Assembly: GCF_013343235.1 (NCBI RefSeq) | Contig: NZ_CP040094.1 | Coordinates: 1,984,501 to 2,048,500, forward strand | DNA: 64,000 nucleotides | Source: Nostoc sp. TCL240-02 | Lineage (GTDB): Bacteria; Cyanobacteriota; Cyanobacteriia; Cyanobacteriales; Nostocaceae | Reading direction: 5' to 3' | Shown: positions 24,996-34,768 of the stretch, one piece after another | Numbering within the stretch: the stretch's first letter is position 1 | Layout of the letters: every line of letters starts with the position of its first letter | Made by a program: the position numbers and the translations under genes | The notes under the pieces: generated by a model | The model's database searches: none | Told to the model about the DNA's origin: nothing | What the model saw: the letters and a program-made list of their open reading frames with translations, nothing else

Positions 24996-25814
24996 ATGAT
25001 GAGTAAAACATCTAAAGTCGGTATTATTGGTGCAGGTAATGTAGGTGCAAACGTTGCAAATGCTTTAGTTTTACTCGGTAGATGTGTAAGGGTTGTCCTT
25101 TTTGACCGAACCTTATCAAAAGCTGAAGGGCAAGTATGGGATATTGAAGACAGCATTCCCCTACTTAAAGAAATGGAGATTCTACCATCAAATCAGTATG
25201 AAGATTTAGCTGATTCAGATATCATTATTGTGACTGCTGGGGTGCAGCCAAAACTTGGACAGACCCGATTAGATACATTGAGCGACAATGCAGAGATTAT
25301 ACGTTCGACAATCAAAGAATTGGATCGAGTTGCACCGAATTCAATCGTACTTATCATTAGTAATCCAGTGGATGTACTCACGCGGATTGCTCAAGCTACT
25401 TCTACCAGGCCAGAAAACCTAATTTTCGGTTCGGGAACCGTTCTTGATACTGCTAGACTGAGATATCAACTTGGAAAGCGACTGAATGTTGCAAAACAAG
25501 ACGTTCATGCTTATGTGATTGGAGAGCATGGAGACAGTGAATTTGTCGTTTGGTCTAGTGCATTTATTGGGGGAATTCTGTTAACTGAATTTCCCATACC
25601 ACAAGGAGCAACGCTAGAACAAATTCAGCAAGAGTACGCACAGTTAACTCGTAAACGAGGCTATAACATTTTTGAACGCAAAGGAAATACAAGCTATGGA
25701 ATATCAGAAATGTTGAATGCTGATACAAAACTTTACATTATTAGTTACACTAAGTCTCAAAAGCTTAAATTAGTCAGCAAAACATCATCTCCTCAAACCA
25801 ATGAACATAGCTGA
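24996..25814 (+). pseudogene. ldh: L-lactate dehydrogenase, C-terminus replaced by IS4-like element
   Basis: VGIIGAGNVGANVANAL is the NAD-binding motif, ISNPVDVLT the substrate loop, and GEHGDSEF carries the catalytic His. The protein follows L-LDH to YNIFERKGNTSYGIS (about residue 237). It then enters the IS at 25707 and reads out to a stop at 25814 with 36 foreign residues. Roughly 70-80 C-terminal residues, including substrate and subunit contacts, are missing and do not resume after the IS. ATG at 24996 or 24999. Confidence 0.9.
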
Positions 25815-26883
25815 TTTTCTGACACATACAAGATTGAAGATAGCGGAATTTATCTAATAGTGTATGTCCCCATTGTTCGGGAATAGATAAAAGCTGTAAA
25901 ATCAGATAGGCTATCAAGCTCACGTAAATTTGTATGGTAATACCATTGACGTTTTTGGTAATGAGTTTGTCAAGTTTTAAGTGCATCTTTAAAAACTTCC
26001 ACAACAATTCAACTCCCCAACGTAATCGATAAATATCCCTAATTTCATCATCATGAACAGCTGCATCTCCCGACTCTGGTAAATTAGTCACTAAGCGAAA
26101 CTCGGTTTTTGTCTCTAAATCACAGAAATTAATTACTCTATAAGCTTGAGCATCATCAGATGCACCAACTTTGACCAATCCATTTGAGCCATCAAATTCT
26201 AGTTTCCAATTGTTTTTTATCCGCAAAACAAAATATTTGTTTTCTTGTACTAATTCTTGGATAAATTTTAATCCAGCAAAACCCCTATCCATTACTCCAA
26301 CAGCATTTATTGGGAGACTAGACATCATTTTGGAACCAAATTTATAATCATGGTCATGTCCAAAATTGATGAAGTTATCTTCTGGGCTTCCTGTGGAGAG
26401 ATTTAAGGAACTAAACAGCTTGACTTGATGATGACCTAGTACCCATAACAATTTACTTGTGAGAGTAATAATTGTTGAATCTATTGGACAAATTGCATAT
26501 TTATTGTGTAACTTTTTTTGAACTTTCTTCTGTACTAATTCATTTAATTTTTGGTAAATCTCTTGAAAAGGTTTTTGGCTTCGATGTAAATTTGCTTTAG
26601 AGAAAGTAGAAATATCTACCTCAAAACAATTGTTATTTAATCTGTTAAACAAATCTCGCATACTTGTTAAGCTGTTATCCAGGGCATAGGATAGCCAGCA
26701 CTCAAAAAACAGACGACTGTTCAATACTGGATAATCGTTTTTTGGCAGGCTTTTCAGTATATCTTTGACAATTTTGGGAAATGAATTTATAATCACAATC
26801 AAACTAATATATTTTAAGCCTTAGCCCAAAACTACCATATTTTGGGCTATTTTTATCGGATTTTTCTTAACATTCAACACTTC
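25707..26883. mobile_element. IS4-like insertion sequence
   Basis: Imperfect inverted ends GAAATGTTGAATG (25707-25719) and CATTCAACACTTC (26871-26883) enclose one transposase on the minus strand. Length is about 1177 bp. The left side interrupts lactate dehydrogenase and the right side abuts an older transposase remnant. No target duplication is evident, probably because flanks have been rearranged. Confidence 0.75.
25774..26802 (-). CDS. IS4-like transposase
   Basis: The intact 342-residue frame has the DDE residues expected for IS4-type enzymes: IDSTIITL (first Asp), VMDRGFAGLKF (second Asp) and the YREK-like block IYRLRWGVELLWKFLK (Glu). The N-terminal RDLFNRLN and the extended beta insertion fit the family. 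Its 3' end overlaps the read-through tail of the lactate dehydrogenase fragment on the other strand. Length and continuous frame suggest it may still be active. Confidence 0.9.
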   Translation of the reverse strand: MIVIINSFPKIVKDILKSLPKNDYPVLNSRLFFECWLSYALDNSLTSMRDLFNRLNNNCFEVDISTFSKANLHRSQKPFQEIYQKLNELVQKKVQKKLHNKYAICPIDSTIITLTSKLLWVLGHHQVKLFSSLNLSTGSPEDNFINFGHDHDYKFGSKMMSSLPINAVGVMDRGFAGLKFIQELVQENKYFVLRIKNNWKLEFDGSNGLVKVGASDDAQAYRVINFCDLETKTEFRLVTNLPESGDAAVHDDEIRDIYRLRWGVELLWKFLKMHLKLDKLITKNVNGITIQIYVSLIAYLILQLLSIPEQWGHTLLDKFRYLQSCMCQKISYVHWFEEMMFC

Positions 26884-27740
26884 TGTAAAGGATGTAATTG
26901 TAGTTGACGAGGATGCTTACATTATATTTGACGATACAGTTTTAGATAAAAGATTTTCTGAAGAAATAGAAATAGTCCGAAGGCAGTATAGTGGAAATGA
27001 ACATGGTATTATCAGAGGAATTGGAGTAGTTAATTGTATATATGTCAATCCTAAAACTCTCAATTTTTGGGTAATAGATTATCGGATTTTTAATCCGGAA
27101 AATGATGGCTTAACTAAAGTTGACCACGTTAAAAATATGCTGCTAAGTCTTGTGTATCAAAGAAACCTTCCTTTTGAAACGGTTTTAATGGATACATAGT
27201 ATGCAGTCAACAAGTTAATGCTCTATATTGATAGTTTAGATAAAATTTATTATTGTCCTTTAAAAACGAATCGTTTGGTTGATGATACTTTTGGTCAAGA
27301 AAAATATAAAAATATTGAATCATTGTCATGGAGTGACGAAGAGTTAGAATGTGGTAAAATAATAAAAATTAAAGCATTCACTGCTGAGAAAAAAGTGAAG
27401 CTATTCCGGGTTACTATCTCTACCGATAGAACGGATTATGTTGCAACTAATGATATATCTCAAAGTTCTACGGATGTTGCACAAAAAGTGTGTAAAATCC
27501 GTTGGAAAATAGAGTCCTGTTCACAGAGAGATTAAACAATTAACTGGCATTGAATCATGTCAATGTCGTAAAGGTCGGATTCAAAGAAATCATATTGCTT
27601 GTGCAATGTTAGTTTGGCTAAGGCTCAAAAATTTAGCCTATAAAACAGGTCAAACTATTTATAAAATCAAGCATAATTTACTTTCTAATTATTTAATCGA
27701 GCAACTAAAACGTCCGGATATTGCTATGTCTATGGCTTAG
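26884..27740 (+). pseudogene. Transposase remnant (IS4/IS701-like), N-terminus lost, stop and frameshift
   Basis: From 26884 the frame reads VDEDAYIIFDDTVLDK (first Asp region), then FETVLMDT-stop-YAVNKLML, where TAG replaces the expected Trp codon TGG, then a frameshift near 27518 (IESC to VHREIKQLTGIESCQCRKG), ending DIAMSMA at 27738. The N-terminal third is missing at the IS4 junction. It is an older insertion than the IS4 element beside it. Confidence 0.75.
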
Positions 27741-27827
27741 TTTTTAGGCGCTCGGCGCGTTCGACGCACCATTGCTTATGCCAGTTGCGTAAGTCCTAAA
27801 TAAAAAATAAAAAGCACCATAGTCATT

Positions 27828-28750
27828 AGACCTCTTGCAAAAGTCCCAGATGCGTGGGACAAGTGAGTTAGAGTTAGGTAGCATCTATGACCTACGAACA
27901 GGTAAAAAGTATGAAGCCAGAAGACTTTAAACGCTTATATGGCGTACGTCCTGATACTTTTAACCAAATGGTCGAGGTAGTGCGATGGCACAGTCAGCAA
28001 AAACAAAAAACACGACGGTCAGATAAGCTTTGCTTGGAAGACCAATTGTTGATGACATTGGAATATTGGAGAGAATACCGAACTTACTTTCATATTGATC
28101 AATCGTGGGGAGTAAACCAGTCTACGGCATATCGAATTATCCGAAAAATAGAAGATACGCTGATTAAATCTAGGACATTCACCCTCCCAGGAAAGAAAAA
28201 ATTAGCTACTTCTAATTATCAGTTAGAAGTGGTAGTAATTGATGTTACAGAAAGTCCGATTGAACGCCCTAAAAAAAACAAAAGAAATTCTTCAGTGGAA
28301 AAAAGAAGCAACATACATTGAAGTCCCAGATAGTAGTAAACTAATCAAATGGTGAAATCATCTGTACCGCTCATGGTAAGGGTAGAGAGCATGATTTCCG
28401 TATATTTAAAAATAGGAAAGTGAGGTTGAGAGAAAACATTGAGTGTTGAGGAGATAAAGGTTATCAAGGTATTCAAAAACTACATAGCAATAGTCAGATT
28501 CCTAAGAAGAAACCTAGAGGAGGTAAATTAAGTTATCAGGATAAAAAGAGTAATCAAGAATTAGCCAGAATTAGAGTTTTAAGTGAGCATGTACATCGAA
28601 AGCGAATGTGGTGTTTAAAATTTTGTCACTTACTTATAGAAATCGTCGAAAAAGATTTAATTTGAGGTTTAATTTGATTGCTGCTCTCTACAATTATGAG
28701 CTTCTTCTTCCCCAAACCCAATCTTTCTGAGCGACTTTTGCAAGAGGTCT
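27828..28750. mobile_element. IS5-family element, decayed
   Basis: Perfect 18-bp inverted ends AGACCTCTTGCAAAAGTC (27828-27845) and GACTTTTGCAAGAGGTCT (28733-28750) enclose a frameshifted transposase. TA lies at both outer edges if the outermost A/T are counted as target. Length is 923 bp. Confidence 0.88.
27887..28730 (+). pseudogene. IS5-family transposase, frameshifted
   Basis: The first 125 residues are intact (DTFNQMVEVV, LEDQLLMTLEYWREYRTYFH, VIDVTESPIERP with the first catalytic Asp). In the A-run near 28270 the frame shifts to KKQRKFFSGKKKQHTLKSQ. A stop (TAG for Lys/Gln), further stops near 28352 and 28447, and the tail LSEHVHRKRMWCLKI to TGA 28728 follow. It can supply no transposase. 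Confidence 0.85.
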
Positions 28751-28790
28751 ACTCTCTACGAGACGCGCTTACCCAACTGAGCCAAGAATT

Positions 28791-29978
28791 ATGACAAAGG
28801 ATATCATTGACAGAATTCATCGCTTTAACCTTGGACGCAACCCAAAACTGCTTGAATTAAAATACAAAGCAATGCGTTCTGATGTTTTTACTTTTTATCG
28901 CGGGACGTGTCATTTATTTTACGAAGACTTCCCTAAAGATTTACTACTGAATGCAGCCCCGCCAGTATGGATTTGTGGTGATTTACACCTCGAAAATTTT
29001 GGTAGTTATAAAGGTGATAACCGATTAGTTTACTTTGATATTAATGATTTTGATGAAGCATGTCTTGCTCCTTGCACTTGGGATGTGGTGAGGTTTATTA
29101 CCAGTGTGATAGTTGGCTCTCACACGCTGAAGGTGAATGAATCAGAAGCATTGCATTTGAGCAATTACTTCCTTGATGCTTACAGCAATGCTTTAGCTAA
29201 AGGTACTGCTAGAAGTGTGGAAAAGGAAACCGCTTCCGGCTTAGTTAAAGATTTATTAAGAAGTTTAAAATCCCGCCTTCGTCCAGAATTTTTAGATCAA
29301 CACACCAAGAGAAAGAAAGGTAAGCGGCACTTAGTTATTGATAATAAGCATATTATTGAAGCCACAGAAGCAGAACAGCGAAAAATTAGAGAACTCATCT
29401 CAACTTGGCAAAAATATACACAAAAAGATGCGAATTTTTATCAAGTTTTAGATGTGCAACAACGAATCGCTGGTACAGGTAGTTTAGGGTTAGAACGTTA
29501 TGCCATTTTAGTAGAAGGTTTTGGTTCTCCTGATGGCAATTATCTATTAGATTTGAAGTTAACAAAAACTTCCTCATTACAACCCTATTTAACACTACCT
29601 CAGCCGGATTGGTCGAGTGAATCTGCACGGGTAATAGCTATCCAACAACGGGTGCAAGGAACGCCACCTGCTCTTTTGGGGGTGATAGTTAACGGCAATA
29701 AATCTTATGTTTTACGAGAGTTACAGCCAGAAGAAGATCGGGTGAGTCTACAGGCGTGGGATGGAAAGCTGGGACGTTTAGAGAAGTTGATGCAGACAAT
29801 GGGTGAAGTCACAGCGTGGGATCAATTACGTAGTGGTGGTAGACAAGGTTCTGCAATTGCAGATGATTTAATCAAGTTTGCTCACTTATCTGATTGGCGT
29901 AATCAAATCCTAGAGTATGCAACCAACTACTCTTTGCAAGTAGAAATAGATTACCAAGAATTCTGTCAAAAATCGTGA
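28791..29978 (+). CDS. DUF2252 family protein
   Basis: A complete 395-residue protein. YKAMRSDVFTFYRGTCHLFY, WICGDLHLENFGSYKG and VYFDINDFDEACLAP are hallmarks of DUF2252, a family with a protein-kinase-like fold; GDxHxxN and DxND correspond to the catalytic and metal-binding positions. Biochemical role is not established. It starts only 40 bp after the IS5 end, so its native promoter may be displaced. The 233 bp downstream show no gene. Confidence 0.92.
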   Translation: MTKDIIDRIHRFNLGRNPKLLELKYKAMRSDVFTFYRGTCHLFYEDFPKDLLLNAAPPVWICGDLHLENFGSYKGDNRLVYFDINDFDEACLAPCTWDVVRFITSVIVGSHTLKVNESEALHLSNYFLDAYSNALAKGTARSVEKETASGLVKDLLRSLKSRLRPEFLDQHTKRKKGKRHLVIDNKHIIEATEAEQRKIRELISTWQKYTQKDANFYQVLDVQQRIAGTGSLGLERYAILVEGFGSPDGNYLLDLKLTKTSSLQPYLTLPQPDWSSESARVIAIQQRVQGTPPALLGVIVNGNKSYVLRELQPEEDRVSLQAWDGKLGRLEKLMQTMGEVTAWDQLRSGGRQGSAIADDLIKFAHLSDWRNQILEYATNYSLQVEIDYQEFCQKS

Positions 29979-30211
29979 ATCTTGCCTAGTCAAGAATTGC
30001 TATGTAATTAATTCTGTTTGATTACTTATGCCGCTAGGATTAGAGAAAGATTAATTAATGGAGGGCACGTCCTCATCTGTGGGTAACACCTGCTCCAGAA
30101 TTTGATTATGGCTTTCCGAATGGTCAGTGAGACTGCTGTTGAGCGTTTATAGCGCAGATCAGTGCAATAATTAACTGTATTTAAATCTATATTCCCAGAG
30201 AGATTACAGTT

Positions 30212-30562
30212 ATGGGTTGGTTAAAAAGACTGTTTGGACTTGAATTACCAGAAGATGCTCAAGTTAATCCAGAACAAGCTTTAATTGCTGACAATTCCGA
30301 GTCGGGAGAAACTACTCCTTTGGAGAGAGTGGGATTGAATGGTGAATATGACCAAAGTGGATTAGCAAAAAGAGTTGCCTTAGCTTTTGACGAAGATTCA
30401 CGCTTTGATGATATTGATTCTGTGTATGTTGCTCAGTTGGGAAGTAGCGTAGTTTTAAAGGGAGAAGTAGCAACACAAGAGTTATTGGCACAATTGGTGG
30501 AAGTTGCCAGAGGCGTGAGTGGTGCTAGCGATGTGCAGAGTGATGAAGTCAGTATCGGCTAA
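30212..30562 (+). CDS. BON-domain protein
   Basis: The 116-residue protein starts MGWLKRLFGLELPEDA. Its C-terminal part (about 45-116; AKRVALAFDEDSRFDDI, VVLKGEVATQELL, VARGVSGASDVQSDEV) fits a BON domain, usually a phospholipid-binding or envelope-stability module. No signal peptide or membrane segment. An ATG with AGAGATTACAGTT upstream gives only a weak ribosome site. It stands alone before the lipoprotein gene (48 bp gap) and may be co-transcribed with it. Confidence 0.8.
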   Translation: MGWLKRLFGLELPEDAQVNPEQALIADNSESGETTPLERVGLNGEYDQSGLAKRVALAFDEDSRFDDIDSVYVAQLGSSVVLKGEVATQELLAQLVEVARGVSGASDVQSDEVSIG

Positions 30563-30610
30563 AATATTGGGAATTAAATATTAAAGGATGAGGAGCAAGA
30601 ATTAACGGTA

Positions 30611-31045
30611 ATGAACAATCAACTTAAACCTCGTCAATTGAGCATGGTACTGACGTTATTTACAGTGCTGATGCTAGGTAGTTGTGCGAAGAAACCTGAA
30701 GAATTTACTAGTACTACACCTCAAACACCAACTGCTATTGCTCCAGCTAATCCTGTCCCTAGTACAGCAGCTAGTCCTGCCCCTGCAAATACAACTTCTA
30801 GCTCTAAGAAGCCAGCATCGGCGGGAAATAAAACAGCAGTTTTAGCAGCAGCACAAAATCTAGGGGTGAAACCACAAAACCAAACAACTTGCCCAAGTGA
30901 TGCACAGGTAAAAGGCAAGATTACGAATAAGAGAGGCAACATTTATCACGTACCCAAAACCTTAGATTATGAAAAAGTAAAGCCGGATATTTGTTTTAAA
31001 GATACGAATACAGCACAACTTGCTGGTTTCCGTGCGCCTAAGTGA
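30611..31045 (+). CDS. Lipoprotein with a C-terminal sunset-type domain
   Basis: The 144-residue protein has a lipoprotein signal (LTLFTVLMLGSCAKK, lipobox LGSC, Cys about residue 26) and a Thr/Pro/Ala-rich spacer. The C-terminal domain CPSDAQVKGKITNKRGN, IYHVPKTLDYEKVKPDICF, AQLAGFRAPK fits the small sunset domain. It should be anchored to a membrane facing the periplasm. Function unknown. A strong hairpin follows at 31229. Confidence 0.82.
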   Translation: MNNQLKPRQLSMVLTLFTVLMLGSCAKKPEEFTSTTPQTPTAIAPANPVPSTAASPAPANTTSSSKKPASAGNKTAVLAAAQNLGVKPQNQTTCPSDAQVKGKITNKRGNIYHVPKTLDYEKVKPDICFKDTNTAQLAGFRAPK

Positions 31046-31228
31046 TCTAAACAGGGCAAAGGCAGTTGATTTTTGAAATACTTCTTGGACTATAGCTTCT
31101 GGATGCCCAAGTGCGATTCGGTTTTGTCGGTGTGTTGTTTTAAAACTGACCAAATCAATACATCTTGCTTGCGCTCCTGCTCATCGCCCCACCAATTCTG
31201 TTAAAATCGCGTCTGCGATCGCATACAA

Positions 31229-31259
31229 AAGAGCTTGGTTATGAGATGACCAAGCTCTT
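31229..31259. terminator. Bidirectional terminator-like hairpin
   Basis: AAGAGCTTGGT and ACCAAGCTCTT form a perfect 11-bp stem with a 9-nt loop. It lies between the plus-strand lipoprotein gene and the minus-strand Hsp20 remnant, where a shared terminator would be expected. Confidence 0.6.
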
Positions 31260-31299
31260 AGCTATATCAATCAATTATTGTCGGTAGAGAAGTTTTAGA

Positions 31300-31545
31300 C
31301 TATGCAGCAGGTTGTTCAAGATTGACCTTGACAACTTTGTTCTTTTCTTGCTCAGTTTTAGGCAGTGTCAAATTCAAAATGCCATCTTTATAATCTGCGC
31401 TGACATTGGTATTTTGAATCCGAGCAGATAGGGAATTACACGTTGGAATTTACCATAGTAGAATTCGCTCTTAGTTGTGCCATTGTTTTCGGTTTTAGTT
31501 TGGGATTTGCGCTCACCGAAGATCTGAACAGCATCTTCGGGTTCC
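31300..31545 (-). pseudogene. Hsp20/alpha-crystallin chaperone, C-terminal remnant
   Basis: On the minus strand: EPEDAVQIFGERKSQTK, SEFYYGKFQRVIP, then a one-base shift to LSARIQNTNVSADYKDG, ILNLTLPKTEQEKNKVVKV and a stop at 31300. RxxxLP..V.A.YKDGxLxLxLPK is the alpha-crystallin core. The N-terminal half and part of the core are missing. Upstream sequence 31546-31833 shows no recognisable gene. Confidence 0.8.
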
Positions 31546-31833
31546 AAGGGTATTACTGGGAGTTACTTTCCCAGGAGATTATCCAAGAAAACTGAAATGC
31601 AAGAAACCTGTTAACGGATTTAGGCGATCGCATTCAAGGACTTTTTACTGAGACAATCTCTTCAAATGCCGGGTTTAAATACTAATAGAATACCAAATAC
31701 TGTAGCCAAACGGATCTTAATTGATCGGAAAATGAGGTAGAGATTAAGATTAATGCTGCTCTAGTAGAAAGAGCAGCTTTATCTTATACAGGCTCCCTAA
31801 CCCCAGCTAAAAACAGTCAAATCGATGAATCAA

Positions 31834-32313
31834 CTAAAAGTTCTGGGGTGGCAGTGGTTTTCCTTGGCTCTTAGACACATTAACTACGTTTAAAGCTTTT
31901 GCAATTGCAATCACGTCATTATCTAACTGTTTAGCTTTCCCATTGCCAGGACAACTGATATCTTGCGACTGTTGTTCAGCTAATTTAATAGTAGTTGTTG
32001 TACCAAAAGAAACAGATTTGGCACAACCAAGTTTTACTGGCAAATTAGATAAAGGTTCAGCAATCTTCACGTCCCGGAAAAACTTTTGTGTCAACTTATG
32101 GCTCAATTTACCTCGATTAGACCCTTTGCCATCAACATAATTAACTTCTCCAGATGGTGATACATAAATTCGATATCCAATGGTATTGGTAGAGCCACTA
32201 TTGACGATAATAACAACATCACTGCGTACAAGCGCCATTGCTGATTGAGACAAGCAAAGCAAAAATGATATACCTGCTAACCCCAATAAGCTCTTAAAAA
32301 AAAGTTGATTCAT
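31834..32313 (-). CDS. Secreted hypothetical protein
   Basis: The 159-residue protein has a clear signal peptide (LLGLAGISFLLCLSQSAMA) and a mature domain with IVNSGSTNTIGYRIYVSPSGEVNYVDG and a Thr-rich strand FGTTTTIKLAEQ. Two mature cysteines (LGCAKS, ISCPGNG) could form a disulfide. It resembles short conserved exported cyanobacterial proteins of unknown function; no domain could be assigned. 32314-32574 upstream is AT-rich and holds its likely promoter. Confidence 0.7.
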   Translation of the reverse strand: MNQLFFKSLLGLAGISFLLCLSQSAMALVRSDVVIIVNSGSTNTIGYRIYVSPSGEVNYVDGKGSNRGKLSHKLTQKFFRDVKIAEPLSNLPVKLGCAKSVSFGTTTTIKLAEQQSQDISCPGNGKAKQLDNDVIAIAKALNVVNVSKSQGKPLPPQNF

Positions 32314-32574
32314 ATAATAAACATCCTAATGGATGAGTCAAAGGTTACAAAATTTCATGACTAATGTCCATCTGGATAAGTTTCCTTTATTTATTGATTT
32401 TAAATAGCTTATTCAGTAGAAAGCTTTCGTCATACTTTTGTCATAAGTTTATCATAAGTGCGTTAAATTAATATGAGATGATTACCAATTAGACTTTAGT
32501 ACTTCTATGAACTTGAGTGCTAAACTTTGAGAAAAGCAATTTAAATTTTAAATACGATATTTCTGCTGGTTCAT

Positions 32575-32958
32575 TTAGATCAGGGGAATGGTAACTATGA
32601 ACTCAGTGCCTTGTCCTGGTTGGGAAATAAATTTTCAAGAACCGCCATGTCTTTGGGTAACAATTTGGTAGCTGATAGAAAGTCCCATTCCCGTACCTTT
32701 ACCAACAGGCTTGGTGGTAAAAAAGGGGTCAAAGAGACGTTTTTGAACAGACTCTTCTATTCCTTCACCGTTATCGGCAATGCGGATAGTAACTTGATTG
32801 TCAAAGATGATTTCTGTGTGAATACAAATCTCTAGAGAAGTCAATAGTCTTTTGTCTTTAGCGACTGATTTAGAGTTGTTTGCAAAAGCCTCTTCTAAAG
32901 CATTGATCGCATTTGCCAAAATATTCATAAACACTTGATTAAGCTGCCCTGGGTAACA
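32575..32958 (-). pseudogene. Histidine kinase, ATPase-domain remnant
   Basis: The minus strand reads YPGQLNQVFMNILANAINAL (N box), IRIADNGEGIEE (G1), LFDPFFTTKPVGKGTGMGL (F and G2 boxes), then QRHGGS-stop-KFISQPGQGTEFIVTIPL. A TGA near 32633 interrupts the last strand, and everything before the N box is missing. Only the HATPase_c part of a cytosolic hybrid-type kinase survives. Confidence 0.82.
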
Positions 32959-33098
32959 TTACACTAAAGCTACATTGTTATAGTGTTTAATCTCTGAATA
33001 ATCTTGAGTATTAAACCTCCTGTTTAGGGTAAGTAATAGGGGCTAACACATGGGAATACTTTATATATAGTAATTGCAATAAATAGTATTAATCTAGT

Positions 33099-33368
33099 AT
33101 GAGCTACTGTACCAATATTGATTGCTTACATCCGCAAAATTCTGATAGTTCTGGTTTTTGTAATAGTTGTAGTCAGAAATTGTTACTTAAACAGCGATAT
33201 CGCACACTCGCTGTGATTGGGCATGGTGGCTTTGGGAGAACATTTTTAGCTATTGATGAACATCTTCCAACTCAGCCAAAATGTGCAATCAAACAGCTAT
33301 GTTTCCCAAAAGAAAATACTGAAGTTTGGCACAAGGCAGTCAGTGTAAGCTCATCTAATTTGGTATAA
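33099..33368 (+). pseudogene. Ser/Thr protein kinase, N-terminal remnant
   Basis: The sequence opens with a four-cysteine zinc-ribbon-like motif (CTNIDC...CNSC), then LLLKQRYRTLAVIGHGGFGRT (kinase P-loop) and AIKQLCFPKE (catalytic Lys). This is the usual N-terminus of a cyanobacterial PknB-like kinase. It is cut near 33340 by a mobile element and does not resume. The reading frame ends at 33368 inside the inserted DNA. Confidence 0.82.
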
Positions 33369-33377
33369 GATGAGCTT
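33347..33377. repeat. Hairpin at the edge of the ISAs1-like insertion
   Basis: AAGCTCATCT and AGATGAGCTT form a perfect 10-bp stem with an 11-nt loop exactly where kinase homology stops. It may be the element's end or a read-through terminator. Confidence 0.5.
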
Positions 33378-33492
33378 GACAAATTAAGTAAGATAAGCAT
33401 AAACAAAGGCGGAAAAAATGCACTTGACTTAAGAACAAGATTAATGAGAAGACTTCAATACTGTTGTCCCAAAATCTTCAGGAGTCAAGTTA

Positions 33493-34284
33493 ATGTCACA
33501 GGGCTTTGAAACAAAATCTGCGGATGAACTTCAAAACGCACGTAGTCAGCGAAAGTCAAAAGAAATAGCAGACATCGGTAGTATTCAAGAGAGTTTAGTG
33601 GAGCATTTTGGAGATATCAAAGACCCGAGAGTAGATCGAACCAAAAAACATCAACTTACAGATATTTTAATAATTGCGATTTTAGCCATCATCGCTGGAG
33701 CGCAAGGGTGGGAAGATATTGAGAATTATGGCATCAGCAAGCAACAGTGGTTAGAAGAGTTTTTGGCATTACCAAACGGTATTCCATCTGATAGCGTAGC
33801 GTTAGCGAGTCTTCGAGCGTCTGACACCTTCGGTCGAGTATTTGAATTCATCGACCCAGAAGCATTAAATCGATGTTTTCTGCAATGGGTGGAAACCCTA
33901 GTTGGTTCGATGGGAGGAGAGATTATCCCCATAGATGGAAAGACCATTAGAGGTTCTTATGATCGAAATCAGAGTCAAAGCGCACTCCACATCATAAGTG
34001 CCTGGGCAAGTCAACAACGTTTAGTCTTGGCACAGGTGAAAGTAGAAGATAAATCCAATGAAATTACGGCGATTCCTGCATTATTAGAGTTACTAGATAT
34101 CACAGGTGCTATCATCACCATTGATGCAATGGGGACACAAACTGAAATTGCCAAACAGATTGTCGCTCAAAAAGCTGATTATGTTTTGGCACTCAAGGCC
34201 AATCATCCCACTCTTTATTCTCAAGTCGAACAGTGGTTTGAAACTGAGAAATCAGAAATTATCATCAAGAAGAATTGGTGTTGA
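33493..34284 (+). pseudogene. ISAs1-family transposase, C-terminus lost, repeat-derived insert
   Basis: An AGGAG site precedes ATG 33493. ILAIIAGAQGWEDIENYG, IPIDGKTIRGSYDRNQSQS (first Asp) and IITIDAMGTQTEIAKQIV (second Asp) are ISAs1 hallmarks. The usual IPxHDTFGRVF reads IPSDSVALASLRASDTFGRVF: about 11 extra residues come from a short GC-rich repeat (GATAGCGTAGCGTTAGCGAG). After ALKANHPTLYSQVEQWF the family homology ends and an IS5-type tail begins, so about 100 residues with the catalytic Glu are missing. Confidence 0.85.
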
Positions 34285-34610
34285 ACATCTCATCTGTAGA
34301 GTCAAAACTTTTCGAGTAGCTAGTGATAGATTTCGTTTAGCTCGACATCGTTATAATCAGATGATAATGGCAGTATGTGGATTAGTTAGGTTACATCTAA
34401 ATCATTCATTTATACTAAGTCATGATATTTGAATTATCAGCCAAGATATTTTCTTTTTCACAAAGCTATGTTTCTCAAAACTTTTAATAATTTTAATATT
34501 TTCATCCCCAAACCCTTATTTTTACGTTCACTCATAAGAGTGTATTTCATCCCACTTATAGTTCGTATAACGCTTTCACAGTAGGCTTTTTATCTTTTGT
34601 GGACAAGTCT
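34268..34610 (+). pseudogene. IS5-family transposase tail and right end, remnant
   Basis: IGVEHLICRVKTFRVASDRF and NQMIMAVCGLVRLHL match the IS5 C-terminus (compare the intact IS5 transposase at 38395). The reading frame ends at 34432. GGACAAGTCT at 34601-34610 equals the IS5 terminal repeat at 39360-39369. The remnant is fused head-on to the ISAs1 fragment. Between them no other gene is seen. Confidence 0.7.
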
Positions 34611-34612
34611 AA

Positions 34613-34768
34613 TCAGTTCAACCTCCTAAGTCTTCACAGCCGGATATCCTGACTAATCGGATGAAGGAAGCCTATCAGCGAGTTAAGCAAGCTAAAATCT
34701 GGGAAGATCCTAATAAAGCAAAAGTTTTAGAGAAGTTGTTAGGCCAAATTGAAGCTTTATTAAAGTAA
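34613..34768 (+). pseudogene. Unidentified gene tail after the IS5 end
   Basis: Starting at the IS5 edge an open frame reads SVQPPKSSQPDILTNRMKEA, then RVKQAKIWEDPNKAKVLEKL and GQIEALLK to TAA at 34766. The charged, helical pattern looks like a genuine protein C-terminus whose upstream part was cut off by IS5. I do not recognise the family. It lies about 210 bp before the RecD-like gene; the gap contains no other gene. Confidence 0.4.

Noticed and set aside
28751..28790. On the minus strand GGCTCAGTTGGGTAAGCGCG looks like a tRNA D-arm.
   Set aside because: No anticodon stem, T-arm or acceptor can be built from the flanks; the neighbouring CTCTACGAGACGC is a common dispersed repeat. At most a tRNA scrap.
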